From the NCBI RefSeq assembly GCF_010994095.1, contig NZ_WJYO01000005.1, forward strand, positions 248,001 to 312,000: a stretch of 64,000 nucleotides of DNA, given 5' to 3'. Shown here piece after piece: positions 45,271 through 54,634 of this stretch. The DNA comes from Mumia xiangluensis (lineage in GTDB: Bacteria > Actinomycetota > Actinomycetes > Propionibacteriales > Nocardioidaceae). Numbering within the stretch: the first letter of the stretch is position 1; each line of letters begins with the position of its first letter. Under the pieces are notes generated by a model. It made no database searches, had not been told where the DNA came from, and saw nothing but the letters and a program-made list of their open reading frames with translations. A program made the translations under genes and the position numbers.

Positions 45271-45358
45271 GCCGGGCCTCACCCGGGCCTCACACGGGGC
45301 TCGGGCGGCGTGTGCGTGAACAGTTACGGTCACGCCACGCCCAGGGCAGTCAACGGGT

Positions 45359-45378
45359 AACACCGCGTTCCTAACGTC
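45359..45378 (+). promoter_or_regulatory. Nitrate-promoter element with -10 (TAACGT), narK
   Basis: AACACCGCGTTCCTAACGTC matches the nirB promoter element at 50495-50514 in 17 of 20 positions. TAACGT (45372-45377) is a likely -10 box, 47 bases before narK, which has AAGGAG. The AACACC part may be bound by GlnR or the NnaR-like regulator. Confidence 0.5.
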
Positions 45379-45424
45379 GACTCCACGATCCCGGCACCAG
45401 GCCGGGGCTCTCCAAGGAGTCGTC

Positions 45425-46795
45425 ATGGCGCTCTCGACTGCCGGCGAACAGCCGGGCACCACGACAACCACCGCCGCGCAGCGTCGCCGGACCGGACGAT
45501 GGATCGACCAGTGGGACCCGGAGGACACGGAGTTCTGGGAGCAGGAGGGGCGCCCGGTCGCCCGCCGCAACCTGATCGTCTCGATCTTCGTCGAGCACCT
45601 CGGATTCACCGTCTGGATGCTGTGGAGCATCGTGGCGGTCAACCTGAACAATGCCGGCTTCTCGCTGTCAGACTCCCAGCTGCTGTGGCTGGTGGCGGTG
45701 CCCAGCCTGGTCGGCGCGACGATGCGCCTCCCGTACACGTTCGCGGTCGGGCTCTTCGGAGGCCGCAACTGGACGATCGTGTCGGCCCTCCTGCTGCTCG
45801 TCCCGTGCTTCGGGCTCATGTGGGCCGTCCAGCACCCGGACATCCCGTTCTGGGCGCTGCTGACCGTGGCGGCGACCGCGGGCCTCGGCGGCGGCAACTT
45901 CGCGTCGTCGATGACGAACATCTCGTACTTCTACCCGGAACGCGAGAAGGGCTGGGCGCTGGGCCTCAACGCCGCCGGCGGGAACATCGGCGTGGCCGTC
46001 GTTCAGGCGCCGTTCGTCGTGACCGCGGTGATCACGGCCGGAGGATCCCTCGTCCTGTGGCGCGCCGGCTTCATGTGGGTGCCGCTGATCCTGCTGGCCG
46101 CGTACCTCGCGTGGAGGCTGATGGACAATCTCGGTACGGCGCAGGCGGACTTCTCGACGTCGGCGGCAGCCGCGAAGCGTCCGCACACCTGGGTGATGTC
46201 GTTCCTCTACATCGGCACGTTCGGCTCCTTCATGGGGTACGCCGCCGCGTTCCCGCTGCTCATCAAGATGGAGTTCGCCGGCGTGAACCCGGCGTCGTAC
46301 GCCTTCCTCGGGGCGCTCGTCGGCTCCCTGGCCCGCCCGTTCGGCGGTAGGTGGGCCGACAGGGTCGGTGGTGCGCGGGTCACGGCGGCGTGCTTCGTCG
46401 TGATGGGGCTGGGCGTCGGTCTGGCGGTCCTCGCGCTCCGTGCCGAGTGGTTCGCCGGCTTCCTCGGCTCGTTCCTGCTGCTCTTCGTCGCGACCGGCAT
46501 CAGCAACGGCTCCACGTACCGGATGATCCCGTCGATCTTCCGCGAGACCGCCGGTGAGGGCGAGGAGGAGCTGCTGCGCTCCAAGCGTGAGGCTGCGGCG
46601 GCGATCGGGATCATCGCGGCGGTCGGCGCGTTCGGTGGCTTCTGCGTCCCGCGGATCTACGCGACGGCGGCCGAGCGCTCCGGCTCGATCGAGCCGGCGA
46701 TGCTGGTCTACATCGGGGTGTACGCCGTGATGCTCGCGGTCACGTGGTTCTTCTACCTTCGCCCGAGCGCACCGATGGCGAAGGCGCGAGTGTGA
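45425..46795 (+). CDS. narK: Nitrate/nitrite transporter, NarK/NasA-type MFS
   Basis: The 456-residue product has twelve predicted membrane helices after a polar N-terminus of about 45 residues. It carries the nitrate-signature segments GLGGGNFASSMTNISYFYP and GWALGLNAAGGNIGVAVVQ, and a second GGARVTAACFVVMGLG region. It moves nitrate in or exchanges nitrate for nitrite. As first gene of an operon with NasA it most likely feeds assimilation. Its stop overlaps the nasA GTG. Confidence 0.94.
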   Translation: MALSTAGEQPGTTTTTAAQRRRTGRWIDQWDPEDTEFWEQEGRPVARRNLIVSIFVEHLGFTVWMLWSIVAVNLNNAGFSLSDSQLLWLVAVPSLVGATMRLPYTFAVGLFGGRNWTIVSALLLLVPCFGLMWAVQHPDIPFWALLTVAATAGLGGGNFASSMTNISYFYPEREKGWALGLNAAGGNIGVAVVQAPFVVTAVITAGGSLVLWRAGFMWVPLILLAAYLAWRLMDNLGTAQADFSTSAAAAKRPHTWVMSFLYIGTFGSFMGYAAAFPLLIKMEFAGVNPASYAFLGALVGSLARPFGGRWADRVGGARVTAACFVVMGLGVGLAVLALRAEWFAGFLGSFLLLFVATGISNGSTYRMIPSIFRETAGEGEEELLRSKREAAAAIGIIAAVGAFGGFCVPRIYATAAERSGSIEPAMLVYIGVYAVMLAVTWFFYLRPSAPMAKARV

Positions 46796-48927
46796 CCGAC
46801 ACGCACTGCCCGTACTGCGCCCTGCAGTGCGCGATGCGGCTGGCTCCCGGGGCAGACGGCGACCTCGCCGCCTCGCCCCGGGAGTTCCCGACGAACCGGG
46901 GCGGCATGTGCCAGAAGGGCTGGACGAGTGCCGACCTGCTGCGTACGGCCGACCGGATCACAGCGCCGCTGCGACGCGATCCCGACGGGCGTTTCGTCGA
47001 GGTCTCGTGGGACGACGCGCTCGACGAGATCGCCGCCCGCGTGAGCAAACTCCAGGACGCCCACGGTCGAGACACGGTCGCCGTCTTCGGCGGGGGCGGG
47101 CTGACCAACGAGAAGGCGTACCTGCTCGGCAAGTTCGCCCGGACCGTCCTGCGCACCCGCTTCATCGACTACAACGGACGGTTCTGCATGTCGTCCGCGG
47201 CAGCGGCGGGCAACCGGGCGTTCGGGATCGACCGCGGGATGCCGTTCCCGCTGACCGACCTCGGGGGAGCCGACGCCGTGCTCCTGCTCGGCAGCAACCT
47301 CGCCGACACGATGCCGCCGGCGGTGCAGCACCTCGGCGGCGTACGCGAGAGGGGTGGGCTCGTGGTCGTCGACCCGCGGCGCAGCGCGACGGCGCGGCTG
47401 TGCGACGACGGCGCGGGGGAGCACCTCCCACTGGTGCCGGGCACCGACCTCACGCTGCTGCTCGGGCTCACGCACATCGTGCTCGCCGAGGGTCTGGCCG
47501 ACGCCGACTTCCTCGTTGAGCGCACGAACGGCCTCGACGACGTACGCCGCAGCGTCGCAGCCTGGTGGCCGGAGCGGGTCGCGTCCGTGACGGGCATCGA
47601 CGAGGGTCGTCTCCGCCGGATCGCGCGGCAGCTCGCGGCAGCATCCCCGTCGCGCGGCGGCGCCGGCGCGTACGTCCTCACCGGACGCGGGGCCGAGCAG
47701 CACGTCGACGGTACGGACACGGTGACCGCCGCCATCAACCTCGCGCTGTGCCTGGGCCTGCCGGGCCGGGTGGGCAGCGGGTACGGCTGCATCACCGGCC
47801 AGGGCAACGGTCAGGGTGGTCGGGAGCACGGACAGAAGTCGGACCAGCTGCCGGGCTACCGGATGATCGACGACCCGTCGGCGCGCGAGCACGTCGCCGC
47901 CGTGTGGGGCGTGGAGCCGGACTCCCTCCCCGGCAAGGGCGTGCCTGCCGTGGACCTGCTCATGCGCCTCGGTACCGACGACGGCCCGAGGGCATTGTTC
48001 GTCCACGGCTCGAACCTCGTCGTGAGCGCGCCCGACGCGCGGACCGTCACCGAGCGGCTCGCGTCCCTCGACCTGCTGGTCGTCTGCGACTTCGTACCCT
48101 CGGAGACCGCGCTCCTCGCCGACTTCATCCTCCCCACGACGCAGTGGGCCGAGGAGGAGGGCACGATGACGAGCCTCGAGGGCCGTGTGATCCGCCGGCG
48201 CGCCGCGGTGACGCCGCCTGCCGGGGTCCGCAGCGAGCTGGACATCCTTGCCGGCCTCGGCGCGCGACTCGGTGCGGCCGTCGCCTTGCCGACGGACCCG
48301 CGCGAGGTCTTCGACGAGCTGCGACGCGCCTCTGCCGGCGGGAGGGCCGACTACGCCGGCATCTCGTACGCCCGCCTCGACGCGGGCGAGGCGCTGTACT
48401 GGCCGTGCCCCACGGAGGAGCACGCAGGGACGCCGCGGCTGTTCGCAGAGGGGTTCGCCCACGGTGACGGCCGCGCCCGCATGGTCGCGGTCAGCCCGCG
48501 CGGCCGCGACGACGACCTGACCCGTGAGTCGCCGATCTTCCTGGTCACCGGACGCGTGCTCCAGCACTACCAGTCCGGTGCCCAGACCCGGCGCGTCCGT
48601 CGCCTCAACGACGCGGCGCCCGCGGCGTACGTCGAGCTCCACCCGCAGCTCGCCGCCCGCCTCGGCATCGAGGGCGTCGAGGAGGTCCGGGTGACGTCGA
48701 GCCGCGGATCGATGGTCGCGCAGGCGCGGATCAGCGCCGACATCCGACCGGACACGGTCTTCGCGCCGTTCCACTTCGCCGGGCTCGCCCGGATCAACAG
48801 CGTCACCAACGCCGCCACCGACCCGATCTCGGGGATGCCCGAGTTCAAGGTCTGCGCGGTGGCGGTCGAGGCAGTCGGACCGACAGGGCCGTCGGTGCAC
48901 CCCGAGCTCGAGGAGGTCGCACGATGA
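46792..48927 (+). CDS. nasA: Assimilatory nitrate reductase, molybdopterin catalytic subunit
   Basis: This reduces nitrate to nitrite in the cytoplasm using a molybdenum bis-MGD cofactor and a 4Fe-4S cluster. GTG 46792 (GTGA overlap with narK) gives 711 residues. The cluster cysteines are C6, C9, C13 and C40 in HCPYCALQC and GGMCQKGW. The likely Mo ligand is in YNGRFCMSSAAAAG, and GQGNGQGGREHGQKSDQLPGYR is the typical assimilatory signature. There is no twin-arginine signal and no C-terminal 2Fe-2S domain, so electrons must come from a separate partner, probably the next gene. Confidence 0.95.
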   Translation: MTDTHCPYCALQCAMRLAPGADGDLAASPREFPTNRGGMCQKGWTSADLLRTADRITAPLRRDPDGRFVEVSWDDALDEIAARVSKLQDAHGRDTVAVFGGGGLTNEKAYLLGKFARTVLRTRFIDYNGRFCMSSAAAAGNRAFGIDRGMPFPLTDLGGADAVLLLGSNLADTMPPAVQHLGGVRERGGLVVVDPRRSATARLCDDGAGEHLPLVPGTDLTLLLGLTHIVLAEGLADADFLVERTNGLDDVRRSVAAWWPERVASVTGIDEGRLRRIARQLAAASPSRGGAGAYVLTGRGAEQHVDGTDTVTAAINLALCLGLPGRVGSGYGCITGQGNGQGGREHGQKSDQLPGYRMIDDPSAREHVAAVWGVEPDSLPGKGVPAVDLLMRLGTDDGPRALFVHGSNLVVSAPDARTVTERLASLDLLVVCDFVPSETALLADFILPTTQWAEEEGTMTSLEGRVIRRRAAVTPPAGVRSELDILAGLGARLGAAVALPTDPREVFDELRRASAGGRADYAGISYARLDAGEALYWPCPTEEHAGTPRLFAEGFAHGDGRARMVAVSPRGRDDDLTRESPIFLVTGRVLQHYQSGAQTRRVRRLNDAAPAAYVELHPQLAARLGIEGVEEVRVTSSRGSMVAQARISADIRPDTVFAPFHFAGLARINSVTNAATDPISGMPEFKVCAVAVEAVGPTGPSVHPELEEVAR

Positions 48928-50474
48928 CACGTCAGCCACGCAGGACCCGCGTCGTGGTGGTCGGAGCCGGCATGGTCGGCATCCGGTTCGCCGAAGAGGT
49001 GGCCCGCGCCGATCGCGAGGGCCGGTTCGAGGTGCTGGTGCTGGGGGAGGAGGCGTACGAGCCGTACAACCGGATCCTCCTCACCGAGCTTGTCGCCGGG
49101 CGCGCCGACCTCGCGAGCCTCGCGCTGGCTCGTCCGGACGGAGTCACGGTCCGGCTCGCCGCGCGGGTCCAGGAGATCGACCGCGAGGCCCGTACCGTCC
49201 AGGTCGACGGTGAGGCGATCCCGTACGACCACCTGGTGCTGGCGACCGGGGCGCAGGCGCGGGTGCTTCGCGTCCCCGGCCTCGACGGCGACCCCGGTGA
49301 CCCGCTCCCCGGCGGCGTGTTCGTGCTGCGCTCGGTCGACGACGCGCGGGGGATCACCGCCGCGGCGCTCAACGCGAAGCGGGCGGTCGTCGTCGGGGGC
49401 GGGCCGCTCGGCGTCGAGGCGGCCTGCGGGATGCGGCTGAGGGGTGTCGCTGTCGACGTGATCTCGTTCGCGGGCCACCTCCTCGACCGCGACCTCGACC
49501 CCGAGCCTGGCCGGCTCCTCGCGGCGGCCGTCGGCGACCTCGGCGTCACCTTCCACGGCAACGCGGCACTCGCAGGGGTCACCCACAGCGACGGGCACGT
49601 CGACGGTGTCGGCCTCGACGACGGTCGTACGCTCGCCGCCGACCTGGTCGTCCTCGCCGCCGGCGCGGTGCCGGAGACCGCGCTCGCGGCTGCGGCCGGC
49701 CTGGAGGTGGCGCACGGCATCGTCGTCGGCGACGACCTCGCCACCACCGTCGATCCCGCGGTCTTCGCGATCGGCGACTGCGCCCAGACGCCGTCCGGGG
49801 TCTCCGGGCTGGTCGCGCCGGGGTGGGAGCAGGCCCGAGCGCTGGCGCAGCGGCTCGTCCACGGCGAGATCGGCGAACCCGTCCCGGTTGTGCTCGCTGG
49901 CGCGGCCATGCGCCTGAAGGCGGCAGGCGTGAGCCTGGTCTCGATGGGGCGCAAGGCGTCGAACGCCGACGGGGCACGGGTCCTGACGATGAGCGACCCG
50001 TACGCCCGCCGCTACGTCGAGGTCGTCCTCGACGGCGACGAGCTGGTCGGGATGACCTGCCTCGGGGCCGCCGAGCTGTCCTCGACGCTCAGCGTCCAGT
50101 TCGGGCGGCCCGGCGTCGTACCCCTTGACCCGCTCCAGCTCCTCGCGCCGAGCGCCGGCCAGGCCGACGCGGCGGCGGGCTCTCCGACCACGATGCCGGG
50201 CAGCACGACGGTGTGCCGCTGCAACGGCGTGACCAAGCGCGATCTCGTCAAGGCGTGGGAGGGCGGCGCGTGCTCGGTCGACGCGCTCGCGACCACCACC
50301 CGCGCCACCACGGGCTGCGGTGGGTGCACGTCCCTCGTCCGCGGCATCTGCGACTGGCTGCAGACGTCGGACCCCGATGACGGGGTTTCGACTCGCTCCG
50401 CTCGCTCAACCAGCGGGGACGGTGTCTCACAGGTCGAGGTGCTCGACCGTGAGCCGGTTGTGAAGGGTGCGTAA
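48924..50474 (+). CDS. nasB: FAD-dependent nitrate reductase electron-transfer subunit with BFD-like domain
   Basis: The 516-residue product has an FAD-binding motif VVVVGAGMVGIRFAEEV, an NAD(P)H domain with AVVVGGGPLGVEAACGMRL (about 153-172), a second FAD segment FAIGDCAQTPS and a C-terminal BFD-like 2Fe-2S domain with CRCNGVTKRD and TGCGGCTSLVRG. This resembles the NasB/NirB N-terminal flavoprotein that passes electrons from NAD(P)H to NasA. The last 45 residues (DPDDGVSTRSARSTSG...) are encoded by a REP-like sequence and look like a non-conserved tail. ATGA overlaps nasA. Confidence 0.87.
   Translation: MTRQPRRTRVVVVGAGMVGIRFAEEVARADREGRFEVLVLGEEAYEPYNRILLTELVAGRADLASLALARPDGVTVRLAARVQEIDREARTVQVDGEAIPYDHLVLATGAQARVLRVPGLDGDPGDPLPGGVFVLRSVDDARGITAAALNAKRAVVVGGGPLGVEAACGMRLRGVAVDVISFAGHLLDRDLDPEPGRLLAAAVGDLGVTFHGNAALAGVTHSDGHVDGVGLDDGRTLAADLVVLAAGAVPETALAAAAGLEVAHGIVVGDDLATTVDPAVFAIGDCAQTPSGVSGLVAPGWEQARALAQRLVHGEIGEPVPVVLAGAAMRLKAAGVSLVSMGRKASNADGARVLTMSDPYARRYVEVVLDGDELVGMTCLGAAELSSTLSVQFGRPGVVPLDPLQLLAPSAGQADAAAGSPTTMPGSTTVCRCNGVTKRDLVKAWEGGACSVDALATTTRATTGCGGCTSLVRGICDWLQTSDPDDGVSTRSARSTSGDGVSQVEVLDREPVVKGA
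50384..50412. repeat. REP-like element inside the 3' end of the nasB-like gene
   Basis: The 29 bases starting GGTTTCGACTCGCTCC are of the GGTTTCGA...CTCAACC type common in related genomes. Read through in frame, they code for a Ser/Arg-rich segment. Confidence 0.5.
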
Positions 50475-50494
50475 CCCCATGAACCAGGACCCGA

Positions 50495-50514
50495 AACACC
50501 CTCTTCCTAACGTC
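50495..50514 (+). promoter_or_regulatory. Nitrate-promoter element with -10 (TAACGT), nirB
   Basis: AACACCCTCTTCCTAACGTC matches the narK element in 17 of 20 positions. TAACGT (50508-50513) ends seven bases before ATG 50521, the leaderless spacing. Confidence 0.55.
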
Positions 50515-50520
50515 TCGGAC

Positions 50521-53106
50521 ATGGATACCGAGACTGCTCGCAAGAGGCTCGTCGTGATCGGCGCCGGCATGGTCGCGCACCGGCTCGTGGAGGCCCTCGT
50601 CGAGCGCGGCGCGACCGACGAGTGGACCATCGACGTCTTCGGCGAGGAGTCGCGTCCTCCGTACGACCGGGTGGCGCTCACCTCGTTCTTCTCCGACCGC
50701 GACCCCGACGACCTCGTCCTCGGTGACGGCTCGCTGTGGACGGTCGACGGGGTGCGTCTTCACCGCGGTGTCCAGGCGACGGGGATCGATCGTGAGGCGC
50801 GGACCGTCAGCGCCCGCGGGCGGACCTATCCGTACGACGCGCTCGTGCTCGCCACGGGGTCGTACGCGATGGTGCCGCCGATCGACGGCAAGGACACGCC
50901 CGGCTGCTTCGTCTACCGGACCGTCGACGACGTGGCCGAGCTGAGGGCGTACGTCAACGAGCTCGCTGCCCGGCTCGACCGGCCTGTCCGCGGCGCGGTC
51001 GTGGGCGGCGGGCTGCTCGGGCTCGAGGCCGCAGGCGCGCTGCAGGCCCTCGGCGCCGAGTCCACGGTGATCGAGTTCGCGCCGTGGCTGATGCCGATGC
51101 AGGTCGACGAGGCCGGCGGGCGCACGCTGCGCCGGATCATCGAGCAGCTCGGCGTGCAGGTGCGTACGGCGACCGCCACCGCGAAGGTCCGTCCCAACCG
51201 GCGCGGGACCGTCGGATCGATGGAGTTCGCTGACGGTGGCGGCAGCATCGACGTGGACGTCGTCGTGTTCGCGACCGGCGTGCGTCCCCGCGACGAGCTC
51301 GCCCGCGAGATCGGCCTGAGCATCGGCGAGCGCGGGGGCGTGGCCTGCGACGACGCGTGCATCACCGACGACCCGTCCATCTACGCGATCGGCGAGGTCG
51401 CGCACATCGCCGGCCGCACCTGGGGGCTCGTCGGACCGGGCTACACGATGGCCGAGGTCGTCGCGGACCGGCTCCTCGGCGGCGACGCCACGTTCACCAG
51501 CGGTGACCTCTCGACCAAGCTCAAGCTGCTCGGGGTCGACGTCGCGAGCTTCGGCGACGCGTTCGCCGGCACCGAGGGGAGCCTCGAGGTCGTGTACGCC
51601 GACCCGGTCGGTGGCGTCTACAAGAAGCTGGTGATGTCCGACGACGCCAAGACGCTGCTCGGCGGCATCCTCGTCGGCGACGCGGAGGCGTACGCATCCC
51701 TGCGGCCGATGGTCGGCAGCGAGCTCGGATCCGACCCGACCGCATGGCTCGTCCCGGACGGTGTGACACCGATCGGGGGCGTGTCCCTTCCCGACGAGGC
51801 GTCGGTGTGCTCCTGCAACAACGTCACCGCTGGGGCGATCCGGTGCGCGGTGCGCGGCGAGGGAACCGCCGAGCCCTGCCACGACCTGGGCTCGGTCAAG
51901 GGCTGCACGAAGGCCGGTACGAGCTGCGGCTCGTGCCTCCCGCTCGTCAAGAAGCTGCTCGACGAAGAGCTCACCGCGGCGGGCATCGAGACCTCGAACG
52001 CGCTGTGCGAGCACTTCGCGACCAGCCGCGCGCAGCTGTTCGACATCGTGCGCGTCACCGGCATCCGGACGTTCTCCGAGCTGGTCGCGACGCACGGGAC
52101 CGGACGCGGCTGCGACATCTGCCGGCCCGTGGTGGCGTCGATCCTCGCGTCGCTCGAGACCGGGCACGTGCTCGACGGCGAGGCTGCGGCGCTCCAGGAC
52201 ACCAACGACCACGTCATGGCCAACATGCAGAAGGACGGCACCTACTCCGTCGTTCCCCGCATCCCTGGCGGCGAGGTCACGCCCGAGGGGCTGATCGCGA
52301 TCGGGCAGGTCGCGGCCGACTTCGGGCTGTACACGAAGATCACCGGCGGGCAGCGGATCGACCTGTTCGGCGCCCGCATCGACCAGCTGCCCGCCATCTG
52401 GAAGCAGCTGATCGACGCCGGCTTCGAGTCCGGGCACGCGTACGGCAAGTCGCTGCGGACCGTGAAGTCGTGCGTCGGCTCGACGTGGTGCCGCTACGGC
52501 GTGCAGGACTCGGTGGGCCTCGCGATCGCGCTGGAGCTGCGCTACCGCGGGCTGCGGTCGCCGCACAAGATCAAGCTGGGCGTCTCCGGGTGTGCTCGCG
52601 AGTGCGCCGAGGCCCGGGGCAAGGACGTTGGCGTGATCGCCACCGACAAGGGCTGGAACGTCTATGTCGGGGGCAACGGCGGCTTCACCCCGCGGCACGC
52701 CCAGCTGTTCGCCGAGGACCTCACCACCGAGGAGCTGGTCGCGGTGATCGACCGCTTCCTGCTCTACTACGTCCGCACCGCCGACAGGCTTCAAAGGACC
52801 GCGGCCTGGCTCGAGACGATCGAGGGCGGGATCGATCACGTACGATCTGTGGTGATCGACGACAGTCTCGGCATCGTGGCCGACCTCGATGCAGCGATGG
52901 CGGTGCACGTCGACAAGTACGAGGACGAGTGGGCAGCGACGCTCGCAGACCCTGACAAGCTGAAGAAGTTCACGAGCTTCGTCAACAGTCCTGACACCCC
53001 CGACCCGGACCTGGTCTACGTCGACGAACGCGGTCAGCGCCGACCCGCCACCCCGCAGGAGCGGGCGACGTTGATCGCCGGGACGACGCTGGAGGTCCGA
53101 TCGTGA
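50521..53106 (+). CDS. nirB: Assimilatory nitrite reductase [NAD(P)H] large subunit
   Basis: NirB reduces nitrite to ammonium with six electrons, using sirohaem. ATG 50521 gives 861 residues; it is preferred over GTG 50467 or ATG 50479 because of the leaderless -10 box. In order come the FAD domain (LVVIGAGMVAHRLVEAL), the NAD domain (GAVVGGGLLGLEAAGAL), a BFD 2Fe-2S domain (CSCNNVTAGAIRC, GTSCGSCLPLV), a second CDIC motif and the sulfite/nitrite reductase domain. Sirohaem/4Fe-4S cysteines are C651-x5-C657 (CVGSTWC) and C691-x3-C695 (GCARECAEA). It works with NirD. Confidence 0.95.
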   Translation: MDTETARKRLVVIGAGMVAHRLVEALVERGATDEWTIDVFGEESRPPYDRVALTSFFSDRDPDDLVLGDGSLWTVDGVRLHRGVQATGIDREARTVSARGRTYPYDALVLATGSYAMVPPIDGKDTPGCFVYRTVDDVAELRAYVNELAARLDRPVRGAVVGGGLLGLEAAGALQALGAESTVIEFAPWLMPMQVDEAGGRTLRRIIEQLGVQVRTATATAKVRPNRRGTVGSMEFADGGGSIDVDVVVFATGVRPRDELAREIGLSIGERGGVACDDACITDDPSIYAIGEVAHIAGRTWGLVGPGYTMAEVVADRLLGGDATFTSGDLSTKLKLLGVDVASFGDAFAGTEGSLEVVYADPVGGVYKKLVMSDDAKTLLGGILVGDAEAYASLRPMVGSELGSDPTAWLVPDGVTPIGGVSLPDEASVCSCNNVTAGAIRCAVRGEGTAEPCHDLGSVKGCTKAGTSCGSCLPLVKKLLDEELTAAGIETSNALCEHFATSRAQLFDIVRVTGIRTFSELVATHGTGRGCDICRPVVASILASLETGHVLDGEAAALQDTNDHVMANMQKDGTYSVVPRIPGGEVTPEGLIAIGQVAADFGLYTKITGGQRIDLFGARIDQLPAIWKQLIDAGFESGHAYGKSLRTVKSCVGSTWCRYGVQDSVGLAIALELRYRGLRSPHKIKLGVSGCARECAEARGKDVGVIATDKGWNVYVGGNGGFTPRHAQLFAEDLTTEELVAVIDRFLLYYVRTADRLQRTAAWLETIEGGIDHVRSVVIDDSLGIVADLDAAMAVHVDKYEDEWAATLADPDKLKKFTSFVNSPDTPDPDLVYVDERGQRRPATPQERATLIAGTTLEVRS

Positions 53107-53513
53107 TCCCCTCGCAAGAGCTCGAATGGGTGCGCGTCTGCGCGCTCGACGCCCTGACTCCCGACCGTGGGGCCGCCGCTCTGGTGCACGGCCGCCAGGT
53201 CGCGCTGTTCCGGCTCTCCGGTGACGAGGGCGTGCACGCCCTCGGGCACCGCGACCCGTACTCCGGCGCCAACGTGATCGCGCGCGGCCTGGTCGGCAGC
53301 GTCGGTGACGTGGCTGTCGTGGCGTCGCCCCTGCACAAGCAGCGCTTCCGCTTCGACGACGGGAGCGCGGTCGAGGATCCGGGCGTCCGCGTCGGCGTGT
53401 GGGGGACCCGCGTGGTCGACGGCTTCGTCGAGGTCACGACCGTTCCCGTCGTCGAGCCGGAGCCGCCGGTCCAGGCGCCCGCCTCGCTGGTCGAGGCCGT
53501 GGCGGCGCCGTGA
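53103..53513 (+). CDS. nirD: Nitrite reductase small subunit
   Basis: The 136-residue product is a Rieske-like fold, beginning EWVRVCALDALTPDRGAAALV and continuing HGRQVALFRL, GVHALGHRDPYSGANVI and ASPLHKQRFRFDDG. The cysteine/histidine cluster ligands of true Rieske proteins are absent, as in other NirD proteins. It assembles with NirB. GTG 53103 overlaps nirB and its stop overlaps the next gene. Confidence 0.92.
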   Translation: MIPSQELEWVRVCALDALTPDRGAAALVHGRQVALFRLSGDEGVHALGHRDPYSGANVIARGLVGSVGDVAVVASPLHKQRFRFDDGSAVEDPGVRVGVWGTRVVDGFVEVTTVPVVEPEPPVQAPASLVEAVAAP

Positions 53514-54634
53514 CCCCGCTCGGCCCGGTGCTCGCCGGGACCGCGATCCTCGTGACGGCCCAGCGCCGCGCCGACGACCTGGCGCTCGCGCTGGGCCGGC
53601 GCGGTGCGGTGGTGTCCGTGGCGTCCGCGCTGGGCGTGGAGTCGCACATCGACGAGGAGACGCTGCTCGCGCACACCCGTCGGCTCGTCGCGGAGTCCGC
53701 CGACGTCGTCGTCGTGACGACCGGCATCGGCTTCCGTTCGTGGCTGGACACCGCTGAGGCAGCAGGGCTCGGCGAGGCGCTGGTGGAAGCGCTGACCCGG
53801 ACGCGCCTGGTCGCTCGCGGTCCCAAGGCGCGAGGTGCCCTTCAGGCTGCGGGGCTCGTGCCGGACTGGGTGGCGGAGTCCGAGACGTCCGCCGAGATCG
53901 CCGACTTCCTGTGCACCGACGGCGTCGAGGGCTTGCGGATCGTGGTCCAGCACCACGGCGCCGGCGACGACGGGCTCGAGGACAAGCTGCGCGCCGCCGG
54001 TGGACATCCGGTGGGTCTTGTCGTCTATCGGTGGGGGCCGCCGCCCGATCCCGAAGCGGTCCGCGCCTCGGTGCGCGATGCCGCGGCGGGGGCGTACGAC
54101 GCGGTGGTCTTCACGTCCGCTCCCGGCTCGGCGGCGTGGCTGAACACCGCCCGTGACGAGGGCGTGCTCGCCGAGATCGTCGAGCTCACCGAGGCCGGCC
54201 TCCTCACCGTCGCCGCCGTCGGCCCGGTGACCGCGGAGCCGCTGCGGAACGCGGGGATCCTGCCGCTGGTCCCGGACCGCGGACGCCTCGGCTCACTGGT
54301 CCGCACGCTGATCATGGAGCTCGGCGACGACCACGAGGCCGTACGCACGCCCGCGGGAGCGTTGCGCGTGAGGGCCAGTGCCGTCACCCTCGACCACGAG
54401 GTGGTGGCGGTGTCGCCGAGCGGGCTCGCCGTGCTGCGTGCCCTGACCGCCGTACCCGGAGCGGTCGTGTCGCGCGAGGCGTTGCTGCGCGTGCTTCCCG
54501 GGTGCTCGACCGACCCGCACACCGCGGAGGTCGCAGTCGCGCGGCTGCGTGACTCGTTCCGAGGACGGGCGGTCGTCGAGACCGTCGTCAAGCGTGGGTA
54601 CCGCATCAACCTCGACCACGGGAGCCCGGCATGA
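53510..54634 (+). CDS. nnaR: NnaR-like nitrate regulator: HemD-like domain plus winged helix
   Basis: The 374-residue product joins a uroporphyrinogen-III-synthase-like domain (about 1-255; GTAILVTAQRRADDLALALG, FTSAPGSAAWLNTA, VAAVGPVTAEPLRNAGI) to an OmpR-like winged-helix domain (about 275-370; SREALLRVLPGCSTDPHTAEVAVARLRDSFRG, VVKRGYRINL). This is the layout of NnaR, described in mycobacteria and Streptomyces as an activator of nitrate/nitrite genes acting with GlnR. It probably binds the narK and nirB promoters. GTG 53510 overlaps nirD; no separate enzymatic hemD is in the window. Confidence 0.85.
   Translation: MTPLGPVLAGTAILVTAQRRADDLALALGRRGAVVSVASALGVESHIDEETLLAHTRRLVAESADVVVVTTGIGFRSWLDTAEAAGLGEALVEALTRTRLVARGPKARGALQAAGLVPDWVAESETSAEIADFLCTDGVEGLRIVVQHHGAGDDGLEDKLRAAGGHPVGLVVYRWGPPPDPEAVRASVRDAAAGAYDAVVFTSAPGSAAWLNTARDEGVLAEIVELTEAGLLTVAAVGPVTAEPLRNAGILPLVPDRGRLGSLVRTLIMELGDDHEAVRTPAGALRVRASAVTLDHEVVAVSPSGLAVLRALTAVPGAVVSREALLRVLPGCSTDPHTAEVAVARLRDSFRGRAVVETVVKRGYRINLDHGSPA

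Noticed and set aside
53103-53513. NirD seen as a defective Rieske protein because it lacks Cys/His ligands
   Set aside because: Absence of the cluster ligands is normal for NirD small subunits.
53510-54634. The HemD-domain gene as a biosynthetic uroporphyrinogen-III synthase
   Set aside because: The fused winged helix and the nitrate operon context fit the regulator NnaR better, although residual enzyme activity is not excluded.
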